Numbered from the stretch's first letter, positions 1-7,116 are shown. The stretch is 10,649 bases of DNA from an uncultured Balneolaceae bacterium (GCA_937982515.1 CALJMB010000142.1:1-10649), one strand, 5' to 3'. Notes: a model not told the origin generated them from the letters alone. Program-made: numbers and translations.

Positions 1-1
1 T

Positions 2-937
2 CTACTCATCCTTATAATCCGCCTCAATAATCTCTTTAATTCCCTCCGCATAGGGTGTGGGAGTGAAATCAAAGCGCTCTTCGAACTTGCTGCTGTCGAA
101 GACGTAGTGCCGGTCGTTCTGGTACATCATCTCTGGTATTTCGCGCATGGGCGGTACAAACCATCCGGCCAGCTGTACCATGCGTTTAGACAGGCTGCGG
201 TAGCGTGGCTTTACACCCATCTCCCGGGCGATGGCCTCGATCCACTCCTTTCCGGTAGGCGGATTCGCCGCCGTGGGCAGGTGCCAGACCTGGTTGTACG
301 CATCCTCCGTATTACCCAGCAGGGCGGTGGCTTTGGCGGCGTCGGGGGTGTAGGTGAAGGAGTGTTTAAAATGGTCCGGGCCCAGCCAGCTGGCCTTCTT
401 CCCCCGGCTCAGGGGATGGAGGACGAGCTCGGTCAGCAGGCTCGTCTCTTTAATGCCCGGCCCGTAAAAATCGGCCGACCGGGCGATGAGGGCGGTGAGC
501 TCGCCTTTCTGTACTTCATCCATAATCATCCGGACAACCTCTGCCCGGACGACGCCTTTTTGGCTGGGCGGATGGACCGGCGTCTCTTCCGTCATGCCGT
601 TCAGGTGGTTGGCATCGTACATGTAGATGTTGTCGAAAAAGACCAGCCGGGCGTTGTGTTCCTTGCAGGCTTCAATCACATGGCCAATAAACGGCGGCCA
701 GACCTTCCGCCATACTTTAAGCTTATAGGGAAAGCCAACGGTAACATAGACCACCGAAGAGCCCTGAACAGCCCTGCGGACGGCATCCTTGTGCGTGAGG
801 TCTGCCGCCATCAGTTCATCCGAGGGATTTACCTTAACCGGGTTCCGGCTTACCAGCCTGATCGCGTCGGTGTACTGTGTGAGGTCTTTGGCCAGTCCGG
901 TTCCTATAGCTCCGCCTGCGCCTAATATGGTTTGCAT
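2..937 (-). CDS. NAD(P)-binding atypical SDR / epimerase-dehydratase family protein
   Basis: This 311-residue protein starts with a Rossmann fold and carries the extended-SDR glycine motif GAGGAIG at residues 6-12. A second-strand Asp-Leu pair (AADL, about 44-47) is of the kind that contacts adenine. The YxxxK catalytic pair of classical SDRs is not intact: Lys127 sits in PPSQKGVVRAE, but the position four residues before it is proline, so this belongs with atypical SDRs and may bind a nucleotide without classical redox chemistry. Other family-like signatures are FFDNIYMY (100-107) and ARSADFYGPG (about 152-161). The ATG lies 43 bases after the stop of the FAD oxidoreductase gene on the same strand, so the two are probably one operon. 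The stop is TAG at bases 2-4. Substrate unknown; family call firm, role not. Confidence 0.85.
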   Translation of the reverse strand: MQTILGAGGAIGTGLAKDLTQYTDAIRLVSRNPVKVNPSDELMAADLTHKDAVRRAVQGSSVVYVTVGFPYKLKVWRKVWPPFIGHVIEACKEHNARLVFFDNIYMYDANHLNGMTEETPVHPPSQKGVVRAEVVRMIMDEVQKGELTALIARSADFYGPGIKETSLLTELVLHPLSRGKKASWLGPDHFKHSFTYTPDAAKATALLGNTEDAYNQVWHLPTAANPPTGKEWIEAIAREMGVKPRYRSLSKRMVQLAGWFVPPMREIPEMMYQNDRHYVFDSSKFEERFDFTPTPYAEGIKEIIEADYKDE

Positions 938-980
938 GGTATTAAAGTAAGTATTGATGGCTGTTATTCACCTGATACGT

Positions 981-2153
981 TCACGCAAGGGATGTCTCAA
1001 AGCGATCGTACCGGAGCTTTTCAACCGGGATGATGGTTTCCTTTTCCTGAATCAGTTCTTCAATCAGCTTTCCGGTAACGGCCGCCAGGCTGATGCCGTC
1101 GCCTTCGTGTCCGGCCGCGATATAAAATCCGGGCACGCTTTTTACCGGAGATACAATAGGCAGGTGATCCTGCGTCCATGGCCGGAAACCGGTGTAGGTC
1201 CGGATCATGGTAAAGTCATCCATCTTAGGGAAAAACCGCAGCGCCCGTTTGGCTAAGGTGCGTACCACGTTGATGTCAACCCTGCCGTCATAGCCCACAA
1301 ACTGCCGGCTGCTGCCGAGGAGAAAGTTCTGGCTTTCGGTGGGCTCAAGCACTAAAGCCACTCCGTGTTCCAGGGTTTCAGGGTCTGCCATCCGCGCGCG
1401 TTCAAATTTATTCATCAGATAGCCGAATTCCATGACATTGCGCATCATAACCGGCTGTTGCCGTGCGCCTACAATGATGTGGCCTTTTCTGGGGCGGATC
1501 GGGATCTCCACGCCGAGCATATTGCCGATAAAAGGAGCCCATACGCCGGCCGCGTTAACCACTTTGCCGGCGGTGAATGTGCCGTTGGTTGTTTCGATGG
1601 TGAACCCGCCGGACTTTTGCGCGAGTGAGGTCACTTCGGTCTGCGTGTACAGCCTGAGTCCGTAATCCTTGGCCCGGTCGATCAATGAGTAACAAAACAG
1701 ATAGGGATTGATGAGAGAATCGGTCTCGCACTCCAGTCCGCCGGGAATATCATCGGCAAAATAAGGGGATTCCCGGCGTATATCCGATCGGTCGAGCAGG
1801 TTGAACTGTAGCCCCGACTCATTCTGTATGTTCACCCAATTCTCCGCCGCTTCCATTTCCGCATCGTTATCGCACACAAGTATGCTGCCCAGAGCCCGGT
1901 ATTCAAACGGCAGCTTCAAATCCTGTTGCAGGCCGGCCGTCAGTTCCTGGCTCACCAGAGACATCTTACTGTCGAACCCCGGGTCTTTATCCACAATCGT
2001 AACATTACCGTCGCACCGGGAAGAGGTACCGCTTGCGATATCCTTTTTTTCAATCAAAACGCAATCTATACCCGCTTTGGAGGCATAATACGCAATGGCG
2101 CACCCCATAATACCGCCTCCGATAATAGCCACCTCTGTATGTGTGTGTGTCAT
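981..2153 (-). CDS. FAD-dependent oxidoreductase, DAO family (D-amino-acid / D-hydroxyproline dehydrogenase catalytic subunit-like)
   Basis: This is a 390-residue, full-length DAO-fold flavoprotein. The FAD-binding GGGIMG is at residues 12-17 and the ribose-binding acid is Glu35. The second FAD segment VVNAAGVWA is at 198-206, and the C-terminal flavin motifs GFRPWTQDHLPI (322-333) and GHEGDGISLAAVTGKLI (348-364) are present. Family members oxidise the C-N bond of secondary or D-amino acids such as sarcosine, D-hydroxyproline, proline, glycine (HcnC) and opines. Divergent to it lie three genes for the iron-sulphur and second-flavin subunits typical of multi-subunit enzymes of this group, so it is likely the catalytic beta subunit of that complex. 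An AAGGA ribosome site lies 7 bases before the ATG. The first codons are a CA dinucleotide tract. Substrate is not determinable; proline racemase or hydroxyproline catabolic genes are not in this window. Confidence 0.88.
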   Translation of the reverse strand: MTHTHTEVAIIGGGIMGCAIAYYASKAGIDCVLIEKKDIASGTSSRCDGNVTIVDKDPGFDSKMSLVSQELTAGLQQDLKLPFEYRALGSILVCDNDAEMEAAENWVNIQNESGLQFNLLDRSDIRRESPYFADDIPGGLECETDSLINPYLFCYSLIDRAKDYGLRLYTQTEVTSLAQKSGGFTIETTNGTFTAGKVVNAAGVWAPFIGNMLGVEIPIRPRKGHIIVGARQQPVMMRNVMEFGYLMNKFERARMADPETLEHGVALVLEPTESQNFLLGSSRQFVGYDGRVDINVVRTLAKRALRFFPKMDDFTMIRTYTGFRPWTQDHLPIVSPVKSVPGFYIAAGHEGDGISLAAVTGKLIEELIQEKETIIPVEKLRYDRFETSLA

Positions 2154-2536
2154 ATCTATATCCTTGTTAAGCAGATCTCGTTGTCTATTCCTCCATATTC
2201 CGGTTTAGATCGGTTCATCTGTCTTTCCCCAGACAAATCAGGCGTAAATGTATGCATTTTCTATTAAAATAATGCACGTAGCGCTTGAATGGTGAAAGGC
2301 TGTACGTTCTCCATGGAATAAAAGAGGAAACAAAACCAGAAGGCGTCATTCCGGCCGGAACTCAAGAACTTTGTCCGGGAGGACCGCAGAAAGGTTACAT
2401 CATCTGTGCCCGGGCGGGGGGAATAGTTTCCTAAAAAATTCTGATTGCTGAGCGCACGCCGATAAAGTATTTTACACAGTGAAAACAGTTTCATAGCTTG
2501 TATGGTATTGCACAGGAAACCTAACAGACAGACAAA
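2154..2536. promoter_or_regulatory. Divergent intergenic control region of the oxidoreductase locus
   Basis: These 383 bases separate the divergent DAO-family gene and the Fe-S gene operon, so both promoters must lie here unless transcription enters from outside. Visible structure: TGCATT-N12-AATGCA (2253-2276), a perfect 12-base palindrome TTCCGGCCGGAA (2349-2360), GTCC-N4-GGAC (2373-2384) and GCCCGGGC (2408-2415). A weak TACATTTA (minus strand) resembles the TAnnTTTG -7 element. An open frame of 76 codons on the minus strand (2264-2494) has no recognisable motif, is rich in Phe/Arg/Ser and probably is not a gene. No known riboswitch could be recognised. The operator role is inferred from position and symmetry only. 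Confidence 0.5.
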
Positions 2537-2800
2537 ATGATTATTTGCAGGTGCGAAGAAGTAACGTTAGAAGACATCAGGGATACGTTTCATACCTATA
2601 AATGCTCCGCGCGGGAAGTAAAGCTGCGCACGCGGGCGGGAATGGGCTATTGTGGCGGACGCACATGCCGCCCGGCGGTGGATGCCGTGCTGGAGGAAGT
2701 GACAGGAGAAAAGCCGGGAGATGACCTGCCGCTGAAGGTCCAGCCTCCCGTCCGTCCGGTATCCTTATCTGTACTGGGAGGTGACGGAGACCATGCGTAA
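2537..2800 (+). CDS. Stand-alone BFD-like [2Fe-2S]-binding protein
   Basis: An 87-residue protein whose first half is a BFD-type [2Fe-2S] domain. Four cysteines are arranged as CxC near the N-terminus (Cys4, Cys6) and Cx4C later (Cys39, Cys44, in GYCGGRTC), followed by the usual PxV helix. In HcnB and OoxA/NoxA-type proteins this domain is the C-terminal part of the FAD subunit; here it is a separate polypeptide, and the FAD subunit encoded downstream ends without it. The remaining 35 residues are a proline-rich tail without a recognisable fold. It is the first gene of a three-gene operon and its TAA (2798-2800) overlaps the next ATG by 8 bases. No clear Shine-Dalgarno precedes the ATG. Likely role is electron transfer between the flavin subunits and an acceptor. 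Confidence 0.85.
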   Translation: MIICRCEEVTLEDIRDTFHTYKCSAREVKLRTRAGMGYCGGRTCRPAVDAVLEEVTGEKPGDDLPLKVQPPVRPVSLSVLGGDGDHA

Positions 2801-3206
2801 CAGACGAATTGAAGAACACCCCGTTCTGGGCAGCCTGAGAAACCGGAAAGCGGTATCCTTTACTTTTGACGGGAAAACCTGCGAAGGCCGCGAGGGAGAT
2901 ACCATCGCGTCGGCGCTGCTCGCGCACGGCATACGGCAGCTGCGGGTTCACGAGGAGAGCGGAAGGCCCCGCGGCATTTACTGTAACATCGGCCACTGTT
3001 TTGAATGCCGGGTAACGGTTGACGGAAAGGCCGGCGTCCGCGCCTGTATGACGGAGATAAGAGAAGGCATGGCCGTTGAAAGCGGAAAAGTGCTGCCCTC
3101 TCCATTGAACTCTTCGGTGTTTGAAGCCGATGAGATGCCCCGAACCTATGCCGAATTCGCCGGAAAGCAGAAAGGCGACAACAAGAAGGAGGCCCCGGAT
3201 GCGTGA
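2793..3206 (+). CDS. Ferredoxin-like (2Fe-2S)-binding subunit, HcnA / sarcosine oxidase alpha N-terminal type (Fer2_4)
   Basis: 137 residues from the ATG at 2793. A GTG at 2781 gives a longer frame, but GGGAGGTGA (2776-2783) is an excellent ribosome site 9 bases before the ATG and would be buried by the GTG start. The cluster ligands Cys64, Cys69, Cys72 and Cys85 sit in YCNIGHCFEC and VRAC, the pattern of the small [2Fe-2S] subunits of HcnABC-, D-hydroxyproline dehydrogenase- and opine oxidase-type enzymes. The beta-grasp lead-in (VSFTFDGKT, then EGDTIASALLAHGI) is also present. The start overlaps the BFD-like gene by 8 bases (ATGCGTAA) and the stop overlaps the next gene by 8 bases (ATGCGTGA), implying translational coupling and a fixed subunit ratio. 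The C-terminal 25 residues are charged and probably disordered. Confidence 0.88.
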   Translation: MRNRRIEEHPVLGSLRNRKAVSFTFDGKTCEGREGDTIASALLAHGIRQLRVHEESGRPRGIYCNIGHCFECRVTVDGKAGVRACMTEIREGMAVESGKVLPSPLNSSVFEADEMPRTYAEFAGKQKGDNKKEAPDA

Positions 3207-4413
3207 CGTTGTAATTATCGGGGCCGGGCCCGCCGGACTCTCAGCCGCTATTGCCTGCCGTGAGTGGGACCTGAGTGTGCTTATCATCGATGAATTTCCG
3301 AAACCGGGCGGGCGGCTTCTGGGCCAGCTCCATCAGGAACCGGATGGCGAGTGGTGGAATGGTATTAAGGAGGCCGGAAAGCTATTGAACCATGCCACAG
3401 AGCTTGGAGCAGACATCCGATGCGGCGTTTCCGCCCATCACATTGAAAAGGCTGACAACGGATTTAAGGTACATACAGATGCAGGAGTATTTGATGCCGA
3501 ACAATTGCTGATAGCGACGGGCGCGGCCGAATCCGCCGCACCCATACCGGGGTGGACCCTCCCCGGCGTCATGTCTATCGGCGCGGCGCAGGTTATGACA
3601 AATGTCCACCGCGTCCGTGTCGGGGAGAGAGGCATTGTGGTCGGGGTTAATGTATTATCTGCCGCCATCGCCAGGGAACTGGATCTGGCAGGTACGGAGC
3701 TGCATAGTATGGTACTGCCTGCTAAAAATCCCGTCACCAAACATTACGGAGATCCGGGAGAGGTTATGGACGGACTGGCGCGGATTGCTCATATGGCTCC
3801 GTCCCGCATCCTGCGTTTCGGCAGTATTCTGGCCAGGGCCGGATGGGTACGCAGGCTGGCTGTACGGTTGTATCCAAAGAGAGGCGTGAAGGTGTGGGGA
3901 ATACCGGTTCACATCCGCAAAGCGGCCCTGAAAATAAATGGAAGAGACCGGGTAGAGTCCGTTACGGTCTGCAACATTGATCCGGCAGGGAAACCCATAG
4001 AAGGCAGCGAAAGAACGATACCGGTCGATTTTGTCTGCATCGCCGGCGGGCTGTATCCCCTGGCGGAACTTGCGGCTGTGGCCGGATGCCCGTTCCGGTA
4101 TATAGAAGAGCTCGGGGGACATGTGCCCGTTCACAACGAACGGATGGAGACCCCCATTGACGGGTTGTATGTGGCTGGTAACATCACAGGCATAGAAAGT
4201 GCAAAGGTTGCCGCAGCTCAGGGCCGGCTGGCCGGCCTGTCTATTGTCAGGCACAGAGCAAAGGATAAAGCAGGCCTAGGCCAGCGGATCGATGAAGCCA
4301 TGCGGCACGTCACGGCCATCAGGGAACAAGCCACCATACAATTCCACCCTGAAGTGGATAAAGGCCGGTCAAAGATGGAAAACATATTTAAGGAATACAG
4401 GAAAGCAACCTGA
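3199..4413 (+). CDS. FAD/NAD(P)-binding oxidoreductase subunit, HcnB / D-hydroxyproline dehydrogenase alpha-like (Pyr_redox_2)
   Basis: 404 residues from the ATG at 3199, chosen because AAGGAGG (3186-3192) lies 6 bases upstream and the next residues (MRDVVIIGAGPAG) start the fold directly; an upstream in-frame ATG at 3121 would add 26 residues coded inside the preceding gene. FAD motif GAGPAG is at 8-13, with the DE-PKPGGRL segment after it. The second nucleotide-binding loop, normally GxGxxG, reads GVNVLS (149-154), so NAD(P) binding is doubtful. CIAGGLYPL (about 280-288) and YVAGNITGIESAKVAAAQG (324-342) are the C-terminal flavin signatures. The protein lacks the C-terminal BFD-like Fe-S domain seen in HcnB-type relatives, which is supplied by the first gene of the operon. 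It likely pairs with the DAO-family protein in one complex and passes electrons through the Fe-S subunits. Confidence 0.86.
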   Translation: MRDVVIIGAGPAGLSAAIACREWDLSVLIIDEFPKPGGRLLGQLHQEPDGEWWNGIKEAGKLLNHATELGADIRCGVSAHHIEKADNGFKVHTDAGVFDAEQLLIATGAAESAAPIPGWTLPGVMSIGAAQVMTNVHRVRVGERGIVVGVNVLSAAIARELDLAGTELHSMVLPAKNPVTKHYGDPGEVMDGLARIAHMAPSRILRFGSILARAGWVRRLAVRLYPKRGVKVWGIPVHIRKAALKINGRDRVESVTVCNIDPAGKPIEGSERTIPVDFVCIAGGLYPLAELAAVAGCPFRYIEELGGHVPVHNERMETPIDGLYVAGNITGIESAKVAAAQGRLAGLSIVRHRAKDKAGLGQRIDEAMRHVTAIREQATIQFHPEVDKGRSKMENIFKEYRKAT

Positions 4414-4511
4414 CCGATAGGACCGCCCGGTTTAAAAGCCTGCGGCAGATTACAGGCCGCGAAGCCGGCAGTCCTTCAGGATTTGCACCATATCGTTACA
4501 AATACAGCACG

Positions 4512-4922
4512 TTATACAGCAAACTCACCCGATGCTTCCGGCTGATAGGTTATCTCATCAATCCTGATGGTGGTTGGACCGGAGGGAACTGTCCAGTCAA
4601 TTGTATCTCCAACCCTATAGCCGATGAGAGCCGCCGCAATAGGAGAGAAAATTGAAATCAGGTTCCTGCTCACATCTGCTTCTTTAGGGTATACAATCTT
4701 CAGTTCCAGTTGTTTTCCCGTCTTGGCAAACGTAACCTTCACAGTAGAATTCATGGTTACTACATCGCCGGGCATATTCTCCGGCTCAATGATTTCTGCC
4801 TTTTCCAATTCCCTGCTTAGCGTCAGGGCTTCCTGCTCATTTATAGAGTTGGCCCTCACAGCGTTATTGATGCTGTCGTGTATTCTTTTATAATCTACTG
4901 TGCTTAAGATAATTCTGTTCAT
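4512..4922 (-). CDS. rnk: Rnk-like regulator of nucleoside diphosphate kinase (GreA/GreB C-terminal domain)
   Basis: 136 residues, the same length as E. coli Rnk, with closely similar key segments: MPGDVVTMNSTVKV (50-63), IVYPKEAD (76-83), SPIAAALIGYRVGDTIDW (93-110) and the C-terminal ITYQPEASGEF. A short N-terminal helical region (1-45) precedes the FKBP-like Gre fold. Rnk binds RNA polymerase in the secondary-channel region like GreA, but its coiled coil is too short to cleave transcripts; in E. coli it affects nucleoside diphosphate kinase levels. Monocistronic on the minus strand, converging with the FAD subunit gene. The ATG has no obvious Shine-Dalgarno. No strong terminator is visible in the 98-base gap to the left. 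Confidence 0.9.
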   Translation of the reverse strand: MNRIILSTVDYKRIHDSINNAVRANSINEQEALTLSRELEKAEIIEPENMPGDVVTMNSTVKVTFAKTGKQLELKIVYPKEADVSRNLISIFSPIAAALIGYRVGDTIDWTVPSGPTTIRIDEITYQPEASGEFAV

Positions 4923-4981
4923 AATAGCGAATCTGTTAATTTACCTGATAAAGGCTGGCTTGTGTAAAACAATACTTCTAA

Positions 4982-5010
4982 CCTCTGCCGGTTGACGGAA
5001 GGGGCAGGGG
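4982..5010. repeat. GC-rich hairpin upstream of rnk
   Basis: CCTCTGCC (4982-4989) can pair with GGCAGGGG (5003-5010) through 8 base pairs including one G-T wobble, with a 13-base loop. It lies about 60-90 bases before the rnk start codon. On the plus strand it is followed by CGGATTTT, a weak terminator-like ending; on the minus strand it would fall in the rnk leader or end transcription entering from the transposase remnant. Function uncertain. Confidence 0.35.
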
Positions 5011-5299
5011 CGGATTTTAATATAAAGACACGCCGCACGTTGAATGTCAACACGCCCTAACTATTTCTCTTATTTATAATAGTAAGCATAATTAGAAGAA
5101 TCTGATCTGAGCATGTCCACCACTTTGTCCGTACTGTATATTCGGTTAAAATCCGGGCATTCAACCCGGCTGTTCGCTTGCCTGACACCGGTTGTCTCTT
5201 CTATATAAGCAGGGGTTTCGTCCCGGACTATCCGCCCGGAAACCGGAAGTTGAATCAACCTGATCAGGTAAGTTATACTGATAAACGATTTCATCTTCA

Positions 5300-5455
5300 T
5301 TTTCTTATTAGCCTGGAAAAAATATTTATTGGCGGCTGGATTGATCGCCGTGGTTCGCGGCTTGCAGCAGATGGCATGGATGCACAGGATCTTCAGAAGC
5401 CTGCGTACTTTCTCCCGGCTCACAGAATACCTTTTCCGGGCCACCTGCCCAATCT
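5300..5455 (-). pseudogene. IS3-family transposase (OrfB) fragment
   Basis: The minus strand encodes a stretch starting IGQVARKRYSVSREK and continuing VRRLLKILCIHAICCKPRTT, then AINPAANKY. This matches the layout of the HTH_21 region of IS3-family OrfB (SRKRVRRLMRLMGI-AIYPKPRTT-NP-KY), the part that precedes the DDE catalytic domain. The only start-like codon is an internal GTG (5442-5444), a stop lies a few codons upstream, and nothing DDE-like follows: after residue about 46 the frame continues for 78 codons to a stop at 5070 without transposase similarity. So this is a short relic of an insertion sequence. No terminal inverted repeats or target duplications were found. The family call rests on motif resemblance by eye. 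Confidence 0.5.
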
Positions 5456-5781
5456 CTTACCGGGGGTCATGCATTGCAGCTCTCCCGGGGCCACTTTACT
5501 GGGAGAAGGAATAAATCGTTTATTCATGATCGTAAAGATAAGGTTCTGTATAGGTATATATGGACAACAATGAAAGATCCCCAAAGCTCTTTTCGCATCT
5601 ACTTAGTATATTTTTATGAGTATTTCACTCCGGAAACAGCTTCTTTTCAGATTCGCTAATTCTATAAAAGTCAAACGAATTGTAGGTCATAATTTTGTGT
5701 TGGCTGATACTGTTGATAATATATTCTGTTTTAATAAACGCTCTTAAATCAGATAATCTTAATATAACCTCCTGTTGAAAT

Positions 5782-6138
5782 ATGTATGTAACACTCCCAG
5801 AATCTATTATGGAAGAATGCCATAACAGTCTCCGATCAGTTCGCGACGTGCTGGATCTGCTAAACGGAAAGTGGAAGATTCCGATTATTGTCGTCTTGCT
5901 AACCGGCCCCCGGCGATTTAGTGAGCTAATGGATGAAATTGGCGGCATCTCGGCCAAAATGCTTTCCAGTGAGCTTAAAGACCTGGAGATCAATGAGTTA
6001 ATCAGGCGTAAAGTTCATGACACTATGCCGGTCACTGTAGAATATTCCCTTACAGACTATGGAAAGACCTTGGAAGAGGTTATTGCCGAAATGAGTCAGT
6101 GGGGGCAAACACATCGAAACCGGATTATGGGTGGCTGA
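5782..6138 (+). CDS. HxlR-family winged-helix transcriptional regulator
   Basis: 118 residues from the ATG at 5782; an alternative in-frame ATG at 5809 gives 109 residues beginning MEECHNSLR, and neither has a clear ribosome site. The HxlR pattern is complete: Cys13 near the N-terminus (the position of the redox-sensing cysteine in some family members), LLNGKWKIPIIVVLLTGPRRFSEL (as GKWKIPII then RRFSEL, about 27-49), the recognition-helix region GGISAKMLSSELKDLE, and the wing with VTVEYSLTDYGKTL, ending in SQWG. Family members are homodimeric repressors or activators that often control a nearby oxidoreductase or DoxX-type gene in response to reactive electrophiles or oxidants. A DoxX gene and a barrel gene lie just to the right on the other strand, making them candidate targets. 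Inducer unknown. Confidence 0.9.
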   Translation: MYVTLPESIMEECHNSLRSVRDVLDLLNGKWKIPIIVVLLTGPRRFSELMDEIGGISAKMLSSELKDLEINELIRRKVHDTMPVTVEYSLTDYGKTLEEVIAEMSQWGQTHRNRIMGG

Positions 6139-6195
6139 AAATAGGGTGGCTTAGTTTCAGGCGGGCGCTATAGCAGCTGTGCTGTGCCTGGAGCA

Positions 6196-6235
6196 TATAA
6201 AAAAGCCTGTCGAAGCTATCCACTCCGACAGGCTT
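6196..6235 (-). terminator. Rho-independent terminator of the outer-membrane barrel gene
   Basis: AAGCCTGTCG (6203-6212) and CGACAGGCTT (6226-6235) form a perfect 10-base-pair stem with a 13-base loop. Read on the minus strand it is followed by a T-rich run (TTTTTATA), placing it 27 bases after the barrel gene stop. On the plus strand only GGGTTTGT follows, so it is a poorer terminator for the HxlR gene. Confidence 0.85.
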
Positions 6236-6261
6236 GGGTTTGTCAGGGAGATTATACAGGC

Positions 6262-6918
6262 TTAGAATCCAATGGTGATAGCGCCGATGAACGCATGATT
6301 TTTGGTCTCGGGGTCACCGGGCACGTCGAAGGTATCGGTAAGGCCCAGGGTATATCGCAGGTCCAGTCCTACCGTTTTGATGAAATCTGACGGTGATGAT
6401 GCCACGACGAAATCCACCCCGCCGCCAAAGGCCAATGCGAACTCGGCATCCTTAAGCTGGTCACGTTTGATATCCCGGCCGTTGGAATCCCCGTAGAGGG
6501 AAAATCCCACTTGAGGACCGGCATTAAGATAGGGCTTGGCAATCGAATTGGTCTCAAATGTATATTTAGCCAATACCGGTATTTCCAGATAGCCGAGTTC
6601 ATAGTCGGCCGAACCTGTTTCGCCGATTACCCCTTGGTCAAGATCCGCTCCTTTTATGCTAAACAGTACTTCGGGCTGAATCGACCAGTTGGGCGTAAAA
6701 CGGTAATTCAGGAAAAGCCCGCCCGTGAAACCTGCGCGCGCAGCCGGGCCATGTACCTGATCGCCATACATCGTGGTTACATTTACTCCACCTTTCAGGC
6801 CCCAGCGGAGCGGCTGGTCCTGCAAACTTTGAGCATGGGCTGCAGAGCCAATAAGCAGTGCAGCCAGTAGGATGGGTATAATTGTGAGTCCTGTTAATGT
6901 TGATTTATTGATTTGCAT
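6262..6918 (-). CDS. Outer-membrane beta-barrel protein (OMP_b-brl / PorT-like porin family)
   Basis: 218 residues with a clear signal peptide: Lys5, a hydrophobic core at about 11-25, and a cleavage site after AHA (29/30). The mature part begins with LRWGLKGGVNVTTMYGD, the classic first strand of small barrels in Bacteroidota, and alternates strands such as FTGGLFLNYRFTPNWSIQPE, GYLEIPVLAKYTF and KPYLNAGPQVGFSLYG. It ends with GAITIGF, whose terminal Phe is the usual barrel C-terminal signature. Predicted as an eight-stranded barrel in the outer membrane; cargo or partner unknown. TGAGG lies about 6 bases before the ATG. It follows the doxX gene in the same direction after 198 bases, and a perfect 7-base inverted repeat in that gap may be its operator. 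A strong terminator follows. Confidence 0.88.
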   Translation of the reverse strand: MQINKSTLTGLTIIPILLAALLIGSAAHAQSLQDQPLRWGLKGGVNVTTMYGDQVHGPAARAGFTGGLFLNYRFTPNWSIQPEVLFSIKGADLDQGVIGETGSADYELGYLEIPVLAKYTFETNSIAKPYLNAGPQVGFSLYGDSNGRDIKRDQLKDAEFALAFGGGVDFVVASSPSDFIKTVGLDLRYTLGLTDTFDVPGDPETKNHAFIGAITIGF

Positions 6919-7116
6919 AATAAACCTCAGTATGTTAATTAAAGATCATTGGTAAAGATGATCTGATTTGTGTTTTAGAAATGGTGTGGGCATCGTCGTT
7001 CTTGGCGGGAAGGCGGTGTACCACACCATTATATTGTGAACATTTTGTTTGTTGCTTTTCCTGACTAATCATTTCATAATATTCACCTTTGTTTTTATTG
7101 ATTATAGTTGAAAAGA
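6919..7116 (-). promoter_or_regulatory. Upstream region of the barrel gene with inverted repeat AGATCAT-N8-ATGATCT
   Basis: This 198-base gap contains AGATCAT (6943-6949) and ATGATCT (6958-6964), a perfect inverted repeat about 25 bases before the barrel gene ATG, suitable as a regulator site. A 65-codon minus-strand frame (6935-7132) overlaps the doxX stop but encodes nothing recognisable; its second candidate start (MISQEK...) lacks support, so it is not called a gene. An AAAGGTGA ribosome-like site near 7088 leads only into a two-codon frame. Confidence 0.4.

Larger units (their letters stand above)
4923..5781. other. Gene-poor 859-base gap between rnk and the HxlR gene
   Basis: Apart from the hairpin at 4982-5010 and the IS3-like relic at about 5300-5455, this AT-rich stretch holds no frame with recognisable protein features. 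The minus-strand frame from ATG 5300 to 5070 (76 codons) has a hydrophobic start and a Tyr-rich end but no ribosome site or known motif, so it is not called. The plus-strand frames here (5178-5573, 5474-5659) run opposite to the relic and look spurious. The promoter for the HxlR gene should lie in about 5650-5780. Confidence 0.5.

Noticed and set aside
107..925. Long plus-strand open frame of 272 codons
   Set aside because: It is antisense to the SDR gene, which has clear Rossmann motifs; the plus-strand product has no recognisable features and is rich in Arg/Gly/His.
2340..2420. Riboswitch-like structured leader
   Set aside because: Several GC-rich palindromes are present but none matches the conserved cores of glycine or other riboswitches that I can recognise.
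2264..2494. Minus-strand 76-codon frame between the divergent oxidoreductase genes
   Set aside because: No domain, no ribosome site, and it overlaps the palindromes and promoters expected there.
2577..3287. Minus-strand 236-codon frame
   Set aside because: Antisense to the two Fe-S genes whose cysteine motifs are intact; composition is typical of a GC-rich shadow frame.
3655..4254. Minus-strand 199-codon frame
   Set aside because: Antisense to the FAD subunit gene; no recognisable motifs.
5178..5659. Plus-strand frames in the rnk-HxlR gap
   Set aside because: No ribosome sites or motifs; they run opposite to the transposase relic.
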